A stretch of 64,000 nucleotides of DNA from Pseudomonadota bacterium (lineage in GTDB: Bacteria > Pseudomonadota > Alphaproteobacteria > Rhizobiales > Hyphomicrobiaceae): assembly GCA_023412805.1 (NCBI GenBank), contig JAEZRM010000154.1:1-64000 (forward strand), given 5' to 3'. Under the pieces are notes generated by a model that had not been told where the DNA came from, ran no database searches, and saw only the letters and a program-made list of their open reading frames with translations. The position numbers were made by a program, and so were the translations under genes. The stretch's first letter is position 1; each line of letters begins with the position of its first letter. This document shows, one piece after another, positions 1-8,842 of the stretch.

Positions 1-488
1 CCGGCGCCGGTGGGCGTCGGGGCCTGACGTGCGGCCTTTGCCGGCCTCACATAGTCGGGCGCCGCCATAAGCTGATCCTTGGTGGCGTTGACTGTGAAGT
101 AGGTCTGGCCATCGCTGTGCACCATGCGCTTGACCTGATCGGTAGTCATGGAGACTTCCTTCTCGCCAATGCCGAGGAAGCCGCCGACGCCGAGGATGAT
201 CGCGGTCACCTGACCGCTATCGTCGACCAGCATGTCGTTCACGTCACCGATCCGCTCGCCGTTCATGTTGTAAACGCGGCTGCGCATGAAATCGCGAGCG
301 TTCCACGCACCCTTGACCTCTTCGGTCGGCGCCTGCGACTTCATCTGAGTGTCCGGAGCGCGCGCAGGTGGTGTGGCAGGCTGCGTGGTCGCCGGAGGCG
401 TCGTGGTGGGCGGGGCCGTGGTCGTCTGCGCAATGGCCGTCGACGACATCATGGCTGCGGCCAAAGCCGCGAGAACTGAGGCTCTCAT
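1..488 (-). CDS. PRC-barrel domain exported protein (3' end outside window)
   Basis: The visible protein begins with a Sec-type signal peptide (MRASVLAALAAAMMSSTAIA, cut before Gln21), followed by a Pro/Thr-rich linker to about residue 45. A PRC-barrel domain (about residues 62-130) follows, recognisable from RVYNMNGERIGDVNDMLVDD and VTAIILGVGGFLGIGEKEV. PRC-barrel proteins of this exported type are common in Hyphomicrobiales; their role is not firmly established. The start is set by GAGGAG 8 nt upstream of the ATG. The C-terminus lies beyond base 1, so total length is unknown. Confidence 0.8.
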   Translation of the reverse strand, partial: MRASVLAALAAAMMSSTAIAQTTTAPPTTTPPATTQPATPPARAPDTQMKSQAPTEEVKGAWNARDFMRSRVYNMNGERIGDVNDMLVDDSGQVTAIILGVGGFLGIGEKEVSMTTDQVKRMVHSDGQTYFTVNATKDQLMAAPDYVRPAKAARQAPTPTGA

Positions 489-682
489 CGGTACTGCTCC
501 TCGAAAGTTCGTGATGGGATGAAAACGATCGAGGAGAGCGATAGTTCCGGGCGGAAGCCCGAGGAAACGTGGCAAAATTCTGCTGAATCAAGCGCGGTTC
601 AGCGTTCCCAGGAGGTGTGCGCAGCAACGTGATTTCGTCGCTGCGCCGCACTAATTTTTTTGATTCACGCGTTCAACATGAG

Positions 683-1729
683 CTACGCCACCAGCCCTTC
701 CTTCCCGTACATCGCGGCGAGGTCACCGAAGGTCTTCCACGTCTTGGCATCGACTTCGACACCATTCTTGAGGCGCTCCTGCTCGCGGCGGAACTCGACC
801 TCGCCGGGATACATGACCTCGCTGTAGCCCTCCGCCGGCGGTGTCGCCTTCAGGTAGCGCGCGAAGTCCGCGACCTCGGCCTTGAACTGCGCGAGCGGAC
901 GGAACGCTTCGACTTTGAACATGGCGAGGAAGCACCCATCATTGTGACGTCCCGTCGGGTCGACACCGAAGCCGAGACCGGGCAGCACCGCCGAAAGAAT
1001 TTCGACGACGGCTGAAAGTCCTGAACCCTTGAAACCTTCCGCGCCGCCGAGCGGCAGCAGCACGCCGCCCTTGTCGTAGTCGAAGGGATCGGTGGTCGGC
1101 TTGCCTTCCTTGTTGACGATCCAGCCTTCCGGAATTTTCGTGCCCTTGGCCTGCGCGAGCTTGATCTTACCGACCGCCACGCCCGACGTCGCCATGTCGA
1201 GCACGAACGGTCCTTCCAGATCCGAGGGAATGGCGATCGAGATCGGGTTCGTGCCGAGGCGCGCCTCGCGACCGCCGAATGGCGCCACGGCCTTGGGGCT
1301 GCGGCCGCTATCAGCTGTCATGATGGCGATGAAGCCCTCGCGCGCCGCCATGAGCGGATAGGCACCGAGGCGGCCAATGTGGCTCTGACGCAGGATCGTC
1401 GCAGCGGCGACGTTCGACTTGTTCGCCTTCTCCATGGTGATCTTCGCAGCGCACTCAGCGACGACGAAGCCGAAACCCCAGTTGCCGTCGATGACGGTCG
1501 TGGTCGCCGTTTCTTGCTTGATCTCGAAGGGAGCGCCCGGAACGATATGCCCCTTGCCCATCCGATCGATGTAGGTCGGGATGGCGATGACGCCGTGGCT
1601 GTCGTGGCCGGCGAGATTCGCGGCGACGCAGCCCTTCGCCACCGTATCCCCTTCTTCCTTCGACGCACCGGCGCACTGAAGCAGCGTACTGGCGATAGCA
1701 GTCAGGCGATCGGCTGGGATCACGGGCAT
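683..1729 (-). CDS. Ldh family NAD(P)-dependent 2-hydroxyacid dehydrogenase (malate/L-lactate dehydrogenase-like)
   Basis: This 348-residue protein belongs to the Ldh_2 (malate/L-lactate/L-sulfolactate/ureidoglycolate dehydrogenase) family, which oxidises 2-hydroxyacids with NAD(P) using a fold distinct from the classical Rossmann LDHs. Recognisable features are the GHDSHGV motif with the active-site His at about residue 46, the SHIGRLGAYP segment, LGTNPISIAIPS, and the C-terminal GFKGSGLSAVVEILSAVLPG. The ATG at 1729 is preceded by GAGGAAACGCCC, a good ribosome-binding site. The same frame runs open for about 460 more codons upstream, across the divergent aminotransferase gene, but that extension has no family similarity. 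The exact substrate cannot be fixed from sequence. It is divergent from the aminotransferase at 1886. Confidence 0.9.
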   Translation of the reverse strand: MPVIPADRLTAIASTLLQCAGASKEEGDTVAKGCVAANLAGHDSHGVIAIPTYIDRMGKGHIVPGAPFEIKQETATTTVIDGNWGFGFVVAECAAKITMEKANKSNVAAATILRQSHIGRLGAYPLMAAREGFIAIMTADSGRSPKAVAPFGGREARLGTNPISIAIPSDLEGPFVLDMATSGVAVGKIKLAQAKGTKIPEGWIVNKEGKPTTDPFDYDKGGVLLPLGGAEGFKGSGLSAVVEILSAVLPGLGFGVDPTGRHNDGCFLAMFKVEAFRPLAQFKAEVADFARYLKATPPAEGYSEVMYPGEVEFRREQERLKNGVEVDAKTWKTFGDLAAMYGKEGLVA

Positions 1730-1885
1730 GGGCGTTTCCTCTTGTTGAATGGTGGCGCGGCCCGGCGCACGGGCGACGGCACGGCCCCCATGCGCAATCG
1801 GCAGCTTCAATTGCGTGTGCGCACAGTCTAAGCTTGCCGTGAATATGCTGTCACCTGTCCAGACATGAACATGCGGAGCCCCGAG

Positions 1886-3184
1886 ATGAGCCAAATGCAA
1901 CGCAGTGCCGACGAGTTGGAGCTTGCCGATCGCGCACGGAAGGTCCTGCCGGCCGGCACGTTCGGCAATACGGCCCTCGACATCGTCATCGCGCGCGGCA
2001 AAGGCGGGCACGTCTGGGATCTCTCCGGCAACGAGTACATCGACTATCTGCTCGGCTCCGGCCCCATGCTGGTCGGGCATTGCCATCCGAAGGTCGAAGC
2101 CGCCGTGCTGGAGCAGGTGCCGCTCGGGACGACCTTCTTCGTCAACAATCCGCAGGGCATCAAGCTCGCCGAGGAAATCGTCGCGGCCGTCCCCTGTGCT
2201 GAGCAGGTACGTTTCGTTTCGACGGGCTCGGAGGCCGATCTCTACGCCATGCGCGTTGCGCGCGCCTACAAGCGCCGCGACAAGATCCTGAAGTTCGAGG
2301 GCGGCTACCACGGCATGAGCGACTACGGGCTCATGAGCCTCGCGCCGAAGCGGCTGTCGAACTTCCCTGCTGCCGTGCCAGACTCCGCGGGTATTCCCAA
2401 ATCCATCCGCGAGGAGATGATCGTTGCGCCGTTCAATGATCTCGCTGCTGTCGAGAGCCTCGTCTCGCAACACGGCAAGGAGATCGCCGCGATCATCGTC
2501 GAGCCGTTCCAGCGGCTCATTCCGCCGAAACCCGGCTTCCTCGAGGGCCTGCGTAAGATCACCGAGGAGAACGGCATCGTCCTGATCTTCGACGAGGTGG
2601 TGACGGGCTTCCGCTTTGCTTATGGCGGCGCACAGGCCTACTACGGCGTGACGCCGGACCTCGCGACGTTCGGCAAAGTGATCGGCGGCGGATTCCCGCT
2701 GGCGGCGATCGCCGGCAAGACGGAGATCATGCGTCACTTCGACAAGACGGCCGTCGGCGAAGAGGACTTCACCGTGCAGATCGGCACGCTGTCGGGCAAT
2801 CCCGTAGCGTCGGCCGCCGGCATCGCGACGATGCAGATCCTCAAGGAGCCCGGCACGTACGACAAGCTCTTCGCGAGCGGCCGCGCGCTGATGGATGGAA
2901 TTTCGGAGCGTATCAAAGCAGCGAAGCTGCCGGCGCAGGTGATCGGCGAGCCGCCGCTGTTCGACGTGATCTTCGCCGAGGGTGACATTCGCGACTATCG
3001 CGGCACGCTCAAAAGCGACGCGAAGATGATGGCGAGCGTCAATCGCTCGCTGCTCGCGTCCGGCATTCTTAAGGGTGAGAGCAAGTACTACCTCTCGCTC
3101 GCCCACACGGATGCGGACATCGCCAAGACGCTCGACGCCTGGGACGAAGCGATTCGCGCGCTCAAGTCATCGAAAGCGGCGTAG
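1886..3184 (+). CDS. Class III aminotransferase, glutamate-1-semialdehyde aminomutase-like
   Basis: This 432-residue PLP-dependent fold-type I enzyme has the class III pattern: STGSEADLYAMRVARAY for cofactor phosphate binding, IFDEVVTGFR with the Asp that contacts the pyridine nitrogen, and TFGKVIGGGFPLAA with the Schiff-base Lys at about residue 264. The sequence is nearest to glutamate-1-semialdehyde 2,1-aminomutase and related omega-transaminases. An alphaproteobacterium makes 5-aminolevulinate with HemA/ALA synthase, so a catabolic or biosynthetic aminotransferase is more likely than a haem role (inference). Three in-frame ATGs lie at 1865, 1874 and 1886; only the one at 1886 has a plausible ribosome site (GGAG, 9 nt away), so it was chosen. 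A terminator follows at 3195. Confidence 0.88.
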   Translation: MSQMQRSADELELADRARKVLPAGTFGNTALDIVIARGKGGHVWDLSGNEYIDYLLGSGPMLVGHCHPKVEAAVLEQVPLGTTFFVNNPQGIKLAEEIVAAVPCAEQVRFVSTGSEADLYAMRVARAYKRRDKILKFEGGYHGMSDYGLMSLAPKRLSNFPAAVPDSAGIPKSIREEMIVAPFNDLAAVESLVSQHGKEIAAIIVEPFQRLIPPKPGFLEGLRKITEENGIVLIFDEVVTGFRFAYGGAQAYYGVTPDLATFGKVIGGGFPLAAIAGKTEIMRHFDKTAVGEEDFTVQIGTLSGNPVASAAGIATMQILKEPGTYDKLFASGRALMDGISERIKAAKLPAQVIGEPPLFDVIFAEGDIRDYRGTLKSDAKMMASVNRSLLASGILKGESKYYLSLAHTDADIAKTLDAWDEAIRALKSSKAA

Positions 3185-3194
3185 CCCGACTAAA

Positions 3195-3231
3195 AGGGGC
3201 GCCGCGTTGTAAAGGCGCCCCTCCGAGTTTT
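3195..3231 (+). terminator. Rho-independent terminator after the class III aminotransferase
   Basis: A perfect 9-bp stem (AGGGGCGCC at 3195-3203 with GGCGCCCCT at 3214-3222) is followed within a few bases by TTTT. It sits 10 nt past the aminotransferase stop codon. Confidence 0.75.
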
Positions 3232-3378
3232 CCCGCTTTCTCCCCAGGACACACAGCGGCCCCGAGGGCGCCTTGCTGCCGTCGCGCTAGGCTCCTACCG
3301 TTGACGAGACGCACTGAGTCGCTGCGAGGGCATTGCAGCAGCGTATGTGCGGATCGGGTCCAATGGTGGGGTAAGAAT

Positions 3379-3663
3379 ATGACGTCGCTTCAAGCATCCG
3401 CGCAGGCGCAGTTGCGTCAGCTCATCGAGCAGCTCGAGCGCCTCGAAGAAGAGAAGAAGGCGCTGGCCAGTGACATCCGCGACAAGTTCGCCGAAGCGAA
3501 GGCCATGGGCTTCGATCCGAAGATCATGAAGCAGGTGCTGCGGATCAGGAAGCAGCCCAAGGACGATCGCGACGAGGAAGAAGCGATCCTCGACGTCTAC
3601 CTGCACGCACTCGGGATGCTCGATACGCTCCCGGAGTCGCCGATCATGGAAGCGGCGGAGTAA
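3379..3663 (+). CDS. gapR: GapR/DUF2312 chromosome-structuring protein
   Basis: This 94-residue protein matches the alphaproteobacterial DUF2312 family. The N-terminal two thirds is a charged coiled coil (LRQLIEQLERLEEEKKALAS, then DIRDKFAEAKAMGFDPKIMK), followed by the family-typical QVLRIRKQPKDDRDEEEAILDVYLHALGM. In Caulobacter GapR binds overtwisted, AT-rich DNA ahead of replication forks and assists topoisomerases. The frame is open further upstream, but the ATG at 3379 matches the family N-terminus. It is convergent with the gene at 3670, with only 6 bases between the stop codons. Confidence 0.9.
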   Translation: MTSLQASAQAQLRQLIEQLERLEEEKKALASDIRDKFAEAKAMGFDPKIMKQVLRIRKQPKDDRDEEEAILDVYLHALGMLDTLPESPIMEAAE

Positions 3664-3669
3664 GGCTCC

Positions 3670-4434
3670 TCACTGCCCCGCGGCAACCCGGGCGCGGCTC
3701 TGCTGGATGCGCGCCACGAGCGGCGCTGAGATGCGGCCTGTCGGCGCGAGCTGATGGGCCGTTTCGAATGTGCGGATCGCCGCGATCGTCGCGGCATCCG
3801 GAACGCCGGTTTGCTGCCCCCTGAGGTGCCCCGTTGCAATCAGATGCTGCTGGACCGATCTGACGAGGCTGCGTGCGGCCTCGGTCGGATTATGCCAGCG
3901 CGCGCCGCCCGCAACGCGCCGTCCAGGCGCGCGAAGTGCCGCGAGCAGCGCATCGCTGGCTTCAGCGGTGGCAGGCAGACCATGATCATGCTCGAAGGCG
4001 AGGATGGCCGCCCGCGTGATCGGGCCGGCATCGCCGTCCGCAACGCCAGGCTGATAGCCGCGCGCCGCAAGCGCACCTTGCACCTCACGCACCAGCACAG
4101 CGGGAGCGGCCGTGGGGAGTGACGGCGCTTGTGCCGGCTCCGCGCTCGCCGGCCGTTCGACCGAACCTGACCAAGCGGAATTTGAGGGCACTTGCTGGGA
4201 AGCAGCCTCGCTCTGCTCGATAAGATCGGCGAGCGACAGTGTCATGGGGCCGGGCGAACGCCGCGTCTCCGCCGCCGACTTCTCCTTCGGCAGCGGCACA
4301 TGCACGCCGACCGGAATAGCCGTCCTGCGGCGATCACGCGGCGAGTCCTGCATATAGGCGACGTTCCATACGACACCGCCGGCAAGCACGACGATCAATG
4401 CGCCGGCGATCCGTGCATCACGAGGGCTGGTCAT
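3670..4434 (-). CDS. Membrane-anchored protein with two peptidoglycan-binding domains
   Basis: The 254-residue product starts with one membrane-spanning segment (about residues 8-26, IAGALIVVLAGGVVWNVAYM) and has a Pro/Ala/Ser-rich linker. Two PG_binding_1-like helical domains follow, at about residues 112-168 (VQGALAARGYQPGVADGDAG) and 190-245 (VQQHLIATGHLRGQQTGVPD). No catalytic hydrolase domain is present, so it is probably a periplasmic wall-binding anchor protein. The ATG at 4434 has GTGGAG upstream; an ATG 14 codons earlier lacks one. The gene lies 31 nt downstream of the histidine kinase in the same orientation, so the two are probably co-transcribed. Confidence 0.8.
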   Translation of the reverse strand: MTSPRDARIAGALIVVLAGGVVWNVAYMQDSPRDRRRTAIPVGVHVPLPKEKSAAETRRSPGPMTLSLADLIEQSEAASQQVPSNSAWSGSVERPASAEPAQAPSLPTAAPAVLVREVQGALAARGYQPGVADGDAGPITRAAILAFEHDHGLPATAEASDALLAALRAPGRRVAGGARWHNPTEAARSLVRSVQQHLIATGHLRGQQTGVPDAATIAAIRTFETAHQLAPTGRISAPLVARIQQSRARVAAGQ

Positions 4435-4465
4435 GGTACGCAACTCCACTTCGATAGAATGAGCT

Positions 4466-5926
4466 TCAGGCGACAAGCGCGATTGGATGCGCAGGCGTCA
4501 CCTCGCTGGCAGCATCCTCCGCGATGCCGACTTCCTTGGATGGTGCATCATCGGGAGATGAAACCTCGCTACTCGCCTCTGCATCGATCGGAAGCACAAG
4601 CGTGAAGCATGAGCCTTCACCCGGCACACTTTCGATTTCCAGCCGGCCACCGTGCAGTTCTGCAAGGCCGCGAACGATCGCAAGACCGAGCCCGGCGCCT
4701 TCGAGCTGGCGGGAAAGTGAGGAGTCCACTTGATAGAAGGGCTCGCCGAGCCGTGCGACATGGGCGGGTGAAATGCCAATGCCGTTGTCGCGCACTGCGA
4801 GCAACACGTTCTTGCCCTCGACAGTGGCCGTGAACTCGATCCGCCCGCCTTCCGGCGTGAATTTGCAGGCGTTCGACAGCAAATTCATCAGCATCTGCTT
4901 GCACGCGCGCGCATCGGCATTGATCTCGCCGAGATCTTCGGCAACGTCGACCGCCAGGACGATGGACTTCGCTGCAACGGCGGGGCGCAGCGTGTCGATA
5001 CTGCTCGTGATCACATCGGGAGCATGAAAGGGCTCGGCGCAGACCGAAAGGCGACCAGCCTCGATCTTCGAGATATCCAGCAGATCCTTGACGAGGCTCA
5101 TGAGGTGCTCGCCGCTCTCGCGGATAATGCGGCTGTAGTCGGCCTGCTTTTCAGCACCCTCCTGTTTGCCGAGTTCGCGCTGGAGCATCTCCGAAAAGCC
5201 GATGATGGCATTGAGCGGCGTTCGCAACTCATGGCTGATGGTCGCGATGAAAGCGGACTTGGCGCGGCTCGCACTCTCGGCCTCTTCACGCGCCTGGCGC
5301 ATGGCAATGCCGTGCCAGCGGCGCGCCGTGACATCGCGCATCACGCCAACGACACTCTCGCCGTCCGCAAGCGGACTGCACTGGAACTCGATCCAGCGTG
5401 GAGCGGCGCCAACAGTGATCTCGACTTCGATCGAGGCCGGCGTGCCGAACTCGATGCATTGTGCGATCGCCTCCTGGCAACGCGCGGCATTGCCGACACT
5501 CATCGCAGCGGTGAGCCCGTGCCGCACGAGATGAGACGGCGATACGCCAAGCAGAGCCTCTGCCGCGGGGGAAGCGTAGTCGATACCGCCCTGGCGATCG
5601 TGGCGCGTCACGAGATCCGAAGCGTTGTTGGCAACAAGCGTGTGGAGGGCGCGGGAGCGCGTGAGCTCCTCGCATGTCGCCCGATGCGTCTTGATGAGCG
5701 CTGCGGCAGCCATGGCGGCCGCAATGGCCGCGGCAAGGAGTGCCGCGGTCCAAAAATCACCGGTCAGTGTGTAGTGGCTGGCGAAGATGAGAGCGACCAG
5801 GAGGCCGCAGGCCGCGGGCGAAACGGCATCGACTGCCGGGCTAGCAGAAGAACCCGCCTGCCCGGCGAGAGAATTGCTGAAAGAAGAAACCGACCACCGA
5901 CGCCAATCGAATCTCACGCTATACAC
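4466..5926 (-). CDS. Membrane PAS-domain sensor histidine kinase (orphan)
   Basis: This 486-residue protein has two predicted membrane segments at about 37-53 and 57-78, a PAS-like region at about 90-203, and a HisKA domain with the phospho-acceptor His at about residue 232 in FIATISHELRTPLNAIIGFS. The HATPase_c domain carries the N box (NLLSNACKFTPEGG), the G1 box (VRDNGIGIS) and the G2 box (GAGLGLAIV). The H-box resembles that of the PleC/DivJ group of alphaproteobacterial kinases. No response regulator is adjacent, so its partner is unknown. The first in-frame start is GTG at 5926, with another GTG three codons later; neither has a clear ribosome site, so the exact start is uncertain. Confidence 0.87.
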   Translation of the reverse strand: MYSVRFDWRRWSVSSFSNSLAGQAGSSASPAVDAVSPAACGLLVALIFASHYTLTGDFWTAALLAAAIAAAMAAAALIKTHRATCEELTRSRALHTLVANNASDLVTRHDRQGGIDYASPAAEALLGVSPSHLVRHGLTAAMSVGNAARCQEAIAQCIEFGTPASIEVEITVGAAPRWIEFQCSPLADGESVVGVMRDVTARRWHGIAMRQAREEAESASRAKSAFIATISHELRTPLNAIIGFSEMLQRELGKQEGAEKQADYSRIIRESGEHLMSLVKDLLDISKIEAGRLSVCAEPFHAPDVITSSIDTLRPAVAAKSIVLAVDVAEDLGEINADARACKQMLMNLLSNACKFTPEGGRIEFTATVEGKNVLLAVRDNGIGISPAHVARLGEPFYQVDSSLSRQLEGAGLGLAIVRGLAELHGGRLEIESVPGEGSCFTLVLPIDAEASSEVSSPDDAPSKEVGIAEDAASEVTPAHPIALVA

Positions 5927-6048
5927 ACCGCAAACGCAGCGCCCCCGTAACTCGGACTGGAGGCACTGTGAATTATTAAGCTTAATGAACTCTGACTGAG
6001 TTCCTGCGGTTTGTATCTTTCGTGAGCATCAAACGGCGCGGAGCGGCC

Positions 6049-6903
6049 TCACTTCTTGCCCGTGGCCTGCGCACGCATTCGCGCCCAGTCCTCATCAGAC
6101 CAGTTCATCAGCTCGACCGTGCGGCTGCCCGCATCGCTCATAAATTGCTTGCCGCCATCGATGGCGATGCATTCGCCGTTGATGTAGCCCGCCATGTCGG
6201 AGAGCAGGAACGCTGCGAGGTTGGCCAGCTCGATATGCTCACCATTGCGCCGCAGAGGTATTTCGCGCTCCACGACATTATCGCTGCCACCCGGCGTCAG
6301 GCGTTGCGAGGCACCGGCCGTCGGGAACGGGCCTGGCGCAATGGCAGCCGTGCGTATGCCCTTGGGGCCCCACTCGACAGCGAGACTTCGTATCATCGCG
6401 AGCACACCGGCCTTGGCCATGGCCGAAGGCACGCGAAAAGCCGAACCCTTGAGCGCCGAAAGCGTGAGAATAGAGAGTACCGAGCAGTTACGGCGACCGG
6501 CATCGATCCACCGGCGGCCGGCCGCAACAGTGCAGTAGGCCGAGCCATGCAGCACGGTGTTCAACACCGCATCGATCGCACGTGGCGAAAGCTTGTGCGT
6601 CTCGGCGATGAAGTTGCCGGCGGCATTGTTGACGAGGGCATCGAGAGGAGCGGCGCTCCAGATCTGATCCATCATCGCCTCAACCGCGGCGGCATCGCGC
6701 ACATCGCACGTGACGGCCGTAACCGTGCCCCCGGTCTCACTCCGGAAGCGCGCAGCGGTCTCGTCCAGAATCTCGGCCCTGCGACCGCAAATGACGAGAT
6801 CGGCGCCAAGCTCCAAAAACCGCCGCCCCATGGCCGCACCGAGCCCGGTGCCACCACCCGTTACAAGAATTCGCTTCCCCTTCAGCAGCCCGTCCTGAAA
6901 CAC
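6049..6903 (-). CDS. SDR oxidoreductase, 2,4-dienoyl-CoA reductase-like
   Basis: The protein is a short-chain dehydrogenase of 284 residues with the Rossmann motif TGGGTGLGAAMGRRF near the N-terminus and NNAAGNF. Instead of the classical YxxxK it has SAMAKAGVLAMIRSLAVEWG, followed by AIAPGPFPT. The combination NNAAGNF, A-K-A without Tyr, AVEWGP and APGP is typical of peroxisomal/bacterial 2,4-dienoyl-CoA reductases, which reduce polyunsaturated acyl-CoA intermediates with NADPH. The start was chosen as the GTG at 6903 because a strong AGGAGGA lies 4 nt upstream; the ATG at 6921 lies upstream of that site. The gene stands alone on its strand. Confidence 0.85.
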   Translation of the reverse strand: MFQDGLLKGKRILVTGGGTGLGAAMGRRFLELGADLVICGRRAEILDETAARFRSETGGTVTAVTCDVRDAAAVEAMMDQIWSAAPLDALVNNAAGNFIAETHKLSPRAIDAVLNTVLHGSAYCTVAAGRRWIDAGRRNCSVLSILTLSALKGSAFRVPSAMAKAGVLAMIRSLAVEWGPKGIRTAAIAPGPFPTAGASQRLTPGGSDNVVEREIPLRRNGEHIELANLAAFLLSDMAGYINGECIAIDGGKQFMSDAGSRTVELMNWSDEDWARMRAQATGKK

Positions 6904-7166
6904 GTATCCTCCTGAGCACATCAGATGATTCCGCCATCAAGGTTCCGCAATCGCAGCAACTAATCAAGCCCACCCGACGTTGCGGATGAACGCCGGATGA
7001 ATGCAGAAGGCAGCCTGCGTTCATGGTGGCGCCGTCACCCTGCCATCGGAGGGAGGCGTGGGCAGGCCGGAGATCGCAGCCATGGCGCGAGTGGGGCGCC
7101 AGAAGTGCGAGTCTGCGGCAGCAAGTCAGCAGAAGCGACACCAGCAGCTTCAGGAGGTTCTAGGCC

Positions 7167-7703
7167 ATGAGACTGATCGCCGTGGCGACCGGCGCCGTCG
7201 CCTTATTGAGTCTGGCGGGGAGCGCCCCCGCATTGGCTGCCGATCTTGGATACGGTCCGTCGGACCGCTACAGGTCGGCGTACGAAGATCCGCGTTATCA
7301 AGACCTTTACGGCCCGCCGCCAGGGCGCATCTCACGGCGCTACGTCGAGAAGGAAGAGATCGAGGAGCGCTACGCCGAAGTCGACGACGACTACGACGAC
7401 AAGCGGTTGGCGCCACCGCCTCGCGTCTACGGGCACGTTGATCGCTTCGCCTATGAGTGCACGCCGCGCCATGTCATCCGCGATCGTCTGTACCGCGAGG
7501 GATGGAGCGACTTTCAGGAGATCGATGTCCGCCGTCGCGTGGCCATCGTCGAGGCTCGGCGTCCAAACGGCCTGCTGCATCGCCTGAAGATCGATCGTTG
7601 CTCGGGTGACATCGTATCCGCACAACCTCTGGCACCGGTACCGGGCGGCCCCTACGCTTACGGACCGCGCAGGCACTACGGCTACGGACCCTATTTCCGC
7701 TGA
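7167..7703 (+). CDS. Exported hypothetical protein, Tyr/Arg/Pro-rich
   Basis: This 178-residue protein begins with a clear signal peptide (MRLIAVATGAVALLSLAG, cleaved after ALAA at about residue 25). An acidic/basic low-complexity region follows, including EKEEIEERYAEVDDDYDDKR. A conserved-looking core (about residues 95-150, YECTPRHVIRDRLYREGWSD and DRCSGDIVSAQ) contains two cysteines that could form a disulfide. The tail is Gly/Tyr-rich. Proteins of this build are common in Hyphomicrobiales; I do not know a function. An AGGAGG lies upstream of the ATG, and a terminator follows at 7732. Confidence 0.75.
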   Translation: MRLIAVATGAVALLSLAGSAPALAADLGYGPSDRYRSAYEDPRYQDLYGPPPGRISRRYVEKEEIEERYAEVDDDYDDKRLAPPPRVYGHVDRFAYECTPRHVIRDRLYREGWSDFQEIDVRRRVAIVEARRPNGLLHRLKIDRCSGDIVSAQPLAPVPGGPYAYGPRRHYGYGPYFR

Positions 7704-7731
7704 GCTTCAGGTTCGAGTACGAGGTCATTGA

Positions 7732-7766
7732 AACGGCAGGGGTTCGCCTCTGCCGTTGTTATTTTT
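7732..7766 (+). terminator. Rho-independent terminator
   Basis: An 8-bp stem (AACGGCAG at 7732-7739 paired with CTGCCGTT at 7750-7757) is followed by GTTATTTTT. It ends transcription of the exported protein gene at 7167. Confidence 0.8.
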
Positions 7767-7878
7767 GCGCGCGGGAAAGCTCTCGAAAGCATCTGCCCCG
7801 GGGCGCGGCGGTTGTTAAGCTCCCAGAGTTCTGATTCGCGATCCGTTCACCTCCATACTCACTCACAGCCGGTGATCC

Positions 7879-8838
7879 ATGACCCTGGTCTCGCTTGCGA
7901 AGAACCCGGTCCCGAGCGGTGCCGTCAGCGGCGACTTTGCCGGTTATGACGGCGCGCCCCTGCGCTTTGCGCGCTGGAATGCGACGCGCGGCCCCGCCCG
8001 CGGCACGGTCTGCGTATTCTCGGGCCGAGGCGAATACATCGAGAAGTATTTCGAAGTCATCGCAGACCTACGGCGCCGCGGTTTTGCGGTCGCCATTCAT
8101 GACTGGCGCGGGCAGGGTGGCTCGCATCGACCGCTGGCCGACCGCCGCAAAGGCCATATCCGCGACTTCAAGGAGTTCGATCAGGATCTCGCGGTCTTCA
8201 TGCAGCAGGTGGTGCTGCCCGAGTGCGCCCCGCCCTACTACGCCCTCGCCCACTCCATGGGCGGCAACATACTGGCCCGGCATTCGATCGTGCCGGACTC
8301 GTGGTTCGATCGCATTGTTCTATGCGCGCCGATGTTCGAGATCATCGCGGACAAGGCGCGGGTTCCCGGCAATCTGGCGCGCATCTTTGTCGAAACCGCC
8401 TGCCTGCTCGGGCAATCGACGCGCTATGTGCCGACGGGCTCGGATCAGCCCGCCGAGATGATGCCGTTCGAGGGCAATCCACTGACCTCGGATCGCGAGC
8501 GCTACATGCGCAATCGCCAGATCGTCGAAGCCGCACCCGAGCTTGCGCTCGGATACCCGACGGACGGCTGGACACGGGCGGCGTACCGCTCATGCGCGCA
8601 TGTGATGGATCCGGCCTTCGCCAGGCGCGTTCAGGTGCCCCTGCTGCTCTTCAGTGCCGCTAACGATCGGATCGTCTCATCACGCGCAATCGAGACTTTC
8701 GCGAGCCGCCTCAAGATAGGCGCGCACGTCCCCATACCTCAGTCTGAGCATGAGATCCTGCAGGAGAGCGACACCATCCGACAGCATTTCTGGTCGGTCT
8801 TCGATGCCTACCTCGGCGTCGGCGCTGACGCAGCATAG
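7879..8838 (+). CDS. Alpha/beta hydrolase, lysophospholipase-like
   Basis: This 319-residue hydrolase belongs to the Hydrolase_4/serine aminopeptidase S33-type alpha/beta fold, the group that includes PldB lysophospholipase. Visible elements are RGEYIEKYFEV and HDWRGQGGSHRP in the N-terminal part, the nucleophile elbow AHSMGGNIL with Ser at about residue 126, and the late SAANDRIVSS segment carrying the acid residue. The His is in IPQSEHEILQESD. There is no signal peptide, so the enzyme is cytoplasmic. The substrate is not determinable; monoacylglycerol or lysophospholipid is the usual family assignment. It is convergent with the DUF502 gene, with a 4-bp gap. Confidence 0.85.
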   Translation: MTLVSLAKNPVPSGAVSGDFAGYDGAPLRFARWNATRGPARGTVCVFSGRGEYIEKYFEVIADLRRRGFAVAIHDWRGQGGSHRPLADRRKGHIRDFKEFDQDLAVFMQQVVLPECAPPYYALAHSMGGNILARHSIVPDSWFDRIVLCAPMFEIIADKARVPGNLARIFVETACLLGQSTRYVPTGSDQPAEMMPFEGNPLTSDRERYMRNRQIVEAAPELALGYPTDGWTRAAYRSCAHVMDPAFARRVQVPLLLFSAANDRIVSSRAIETFASRLKIGAHVPIPQSEHEILQESDTIRQHFWSVFDAYLGVGADAA

Positions 8839-8842
8839 CGAC

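Noticed and set aside
683..3106. A continuous 807-codon minus-strand reading frame covering the aminotransferase antisense and the Ldh-type dehydrogenase
   Set aside because: Only the last 348 codons match a family and have a ribosome site; the upstream part is antisense to a well-supported aminotransferase. High GC keeps the opposite frame open.
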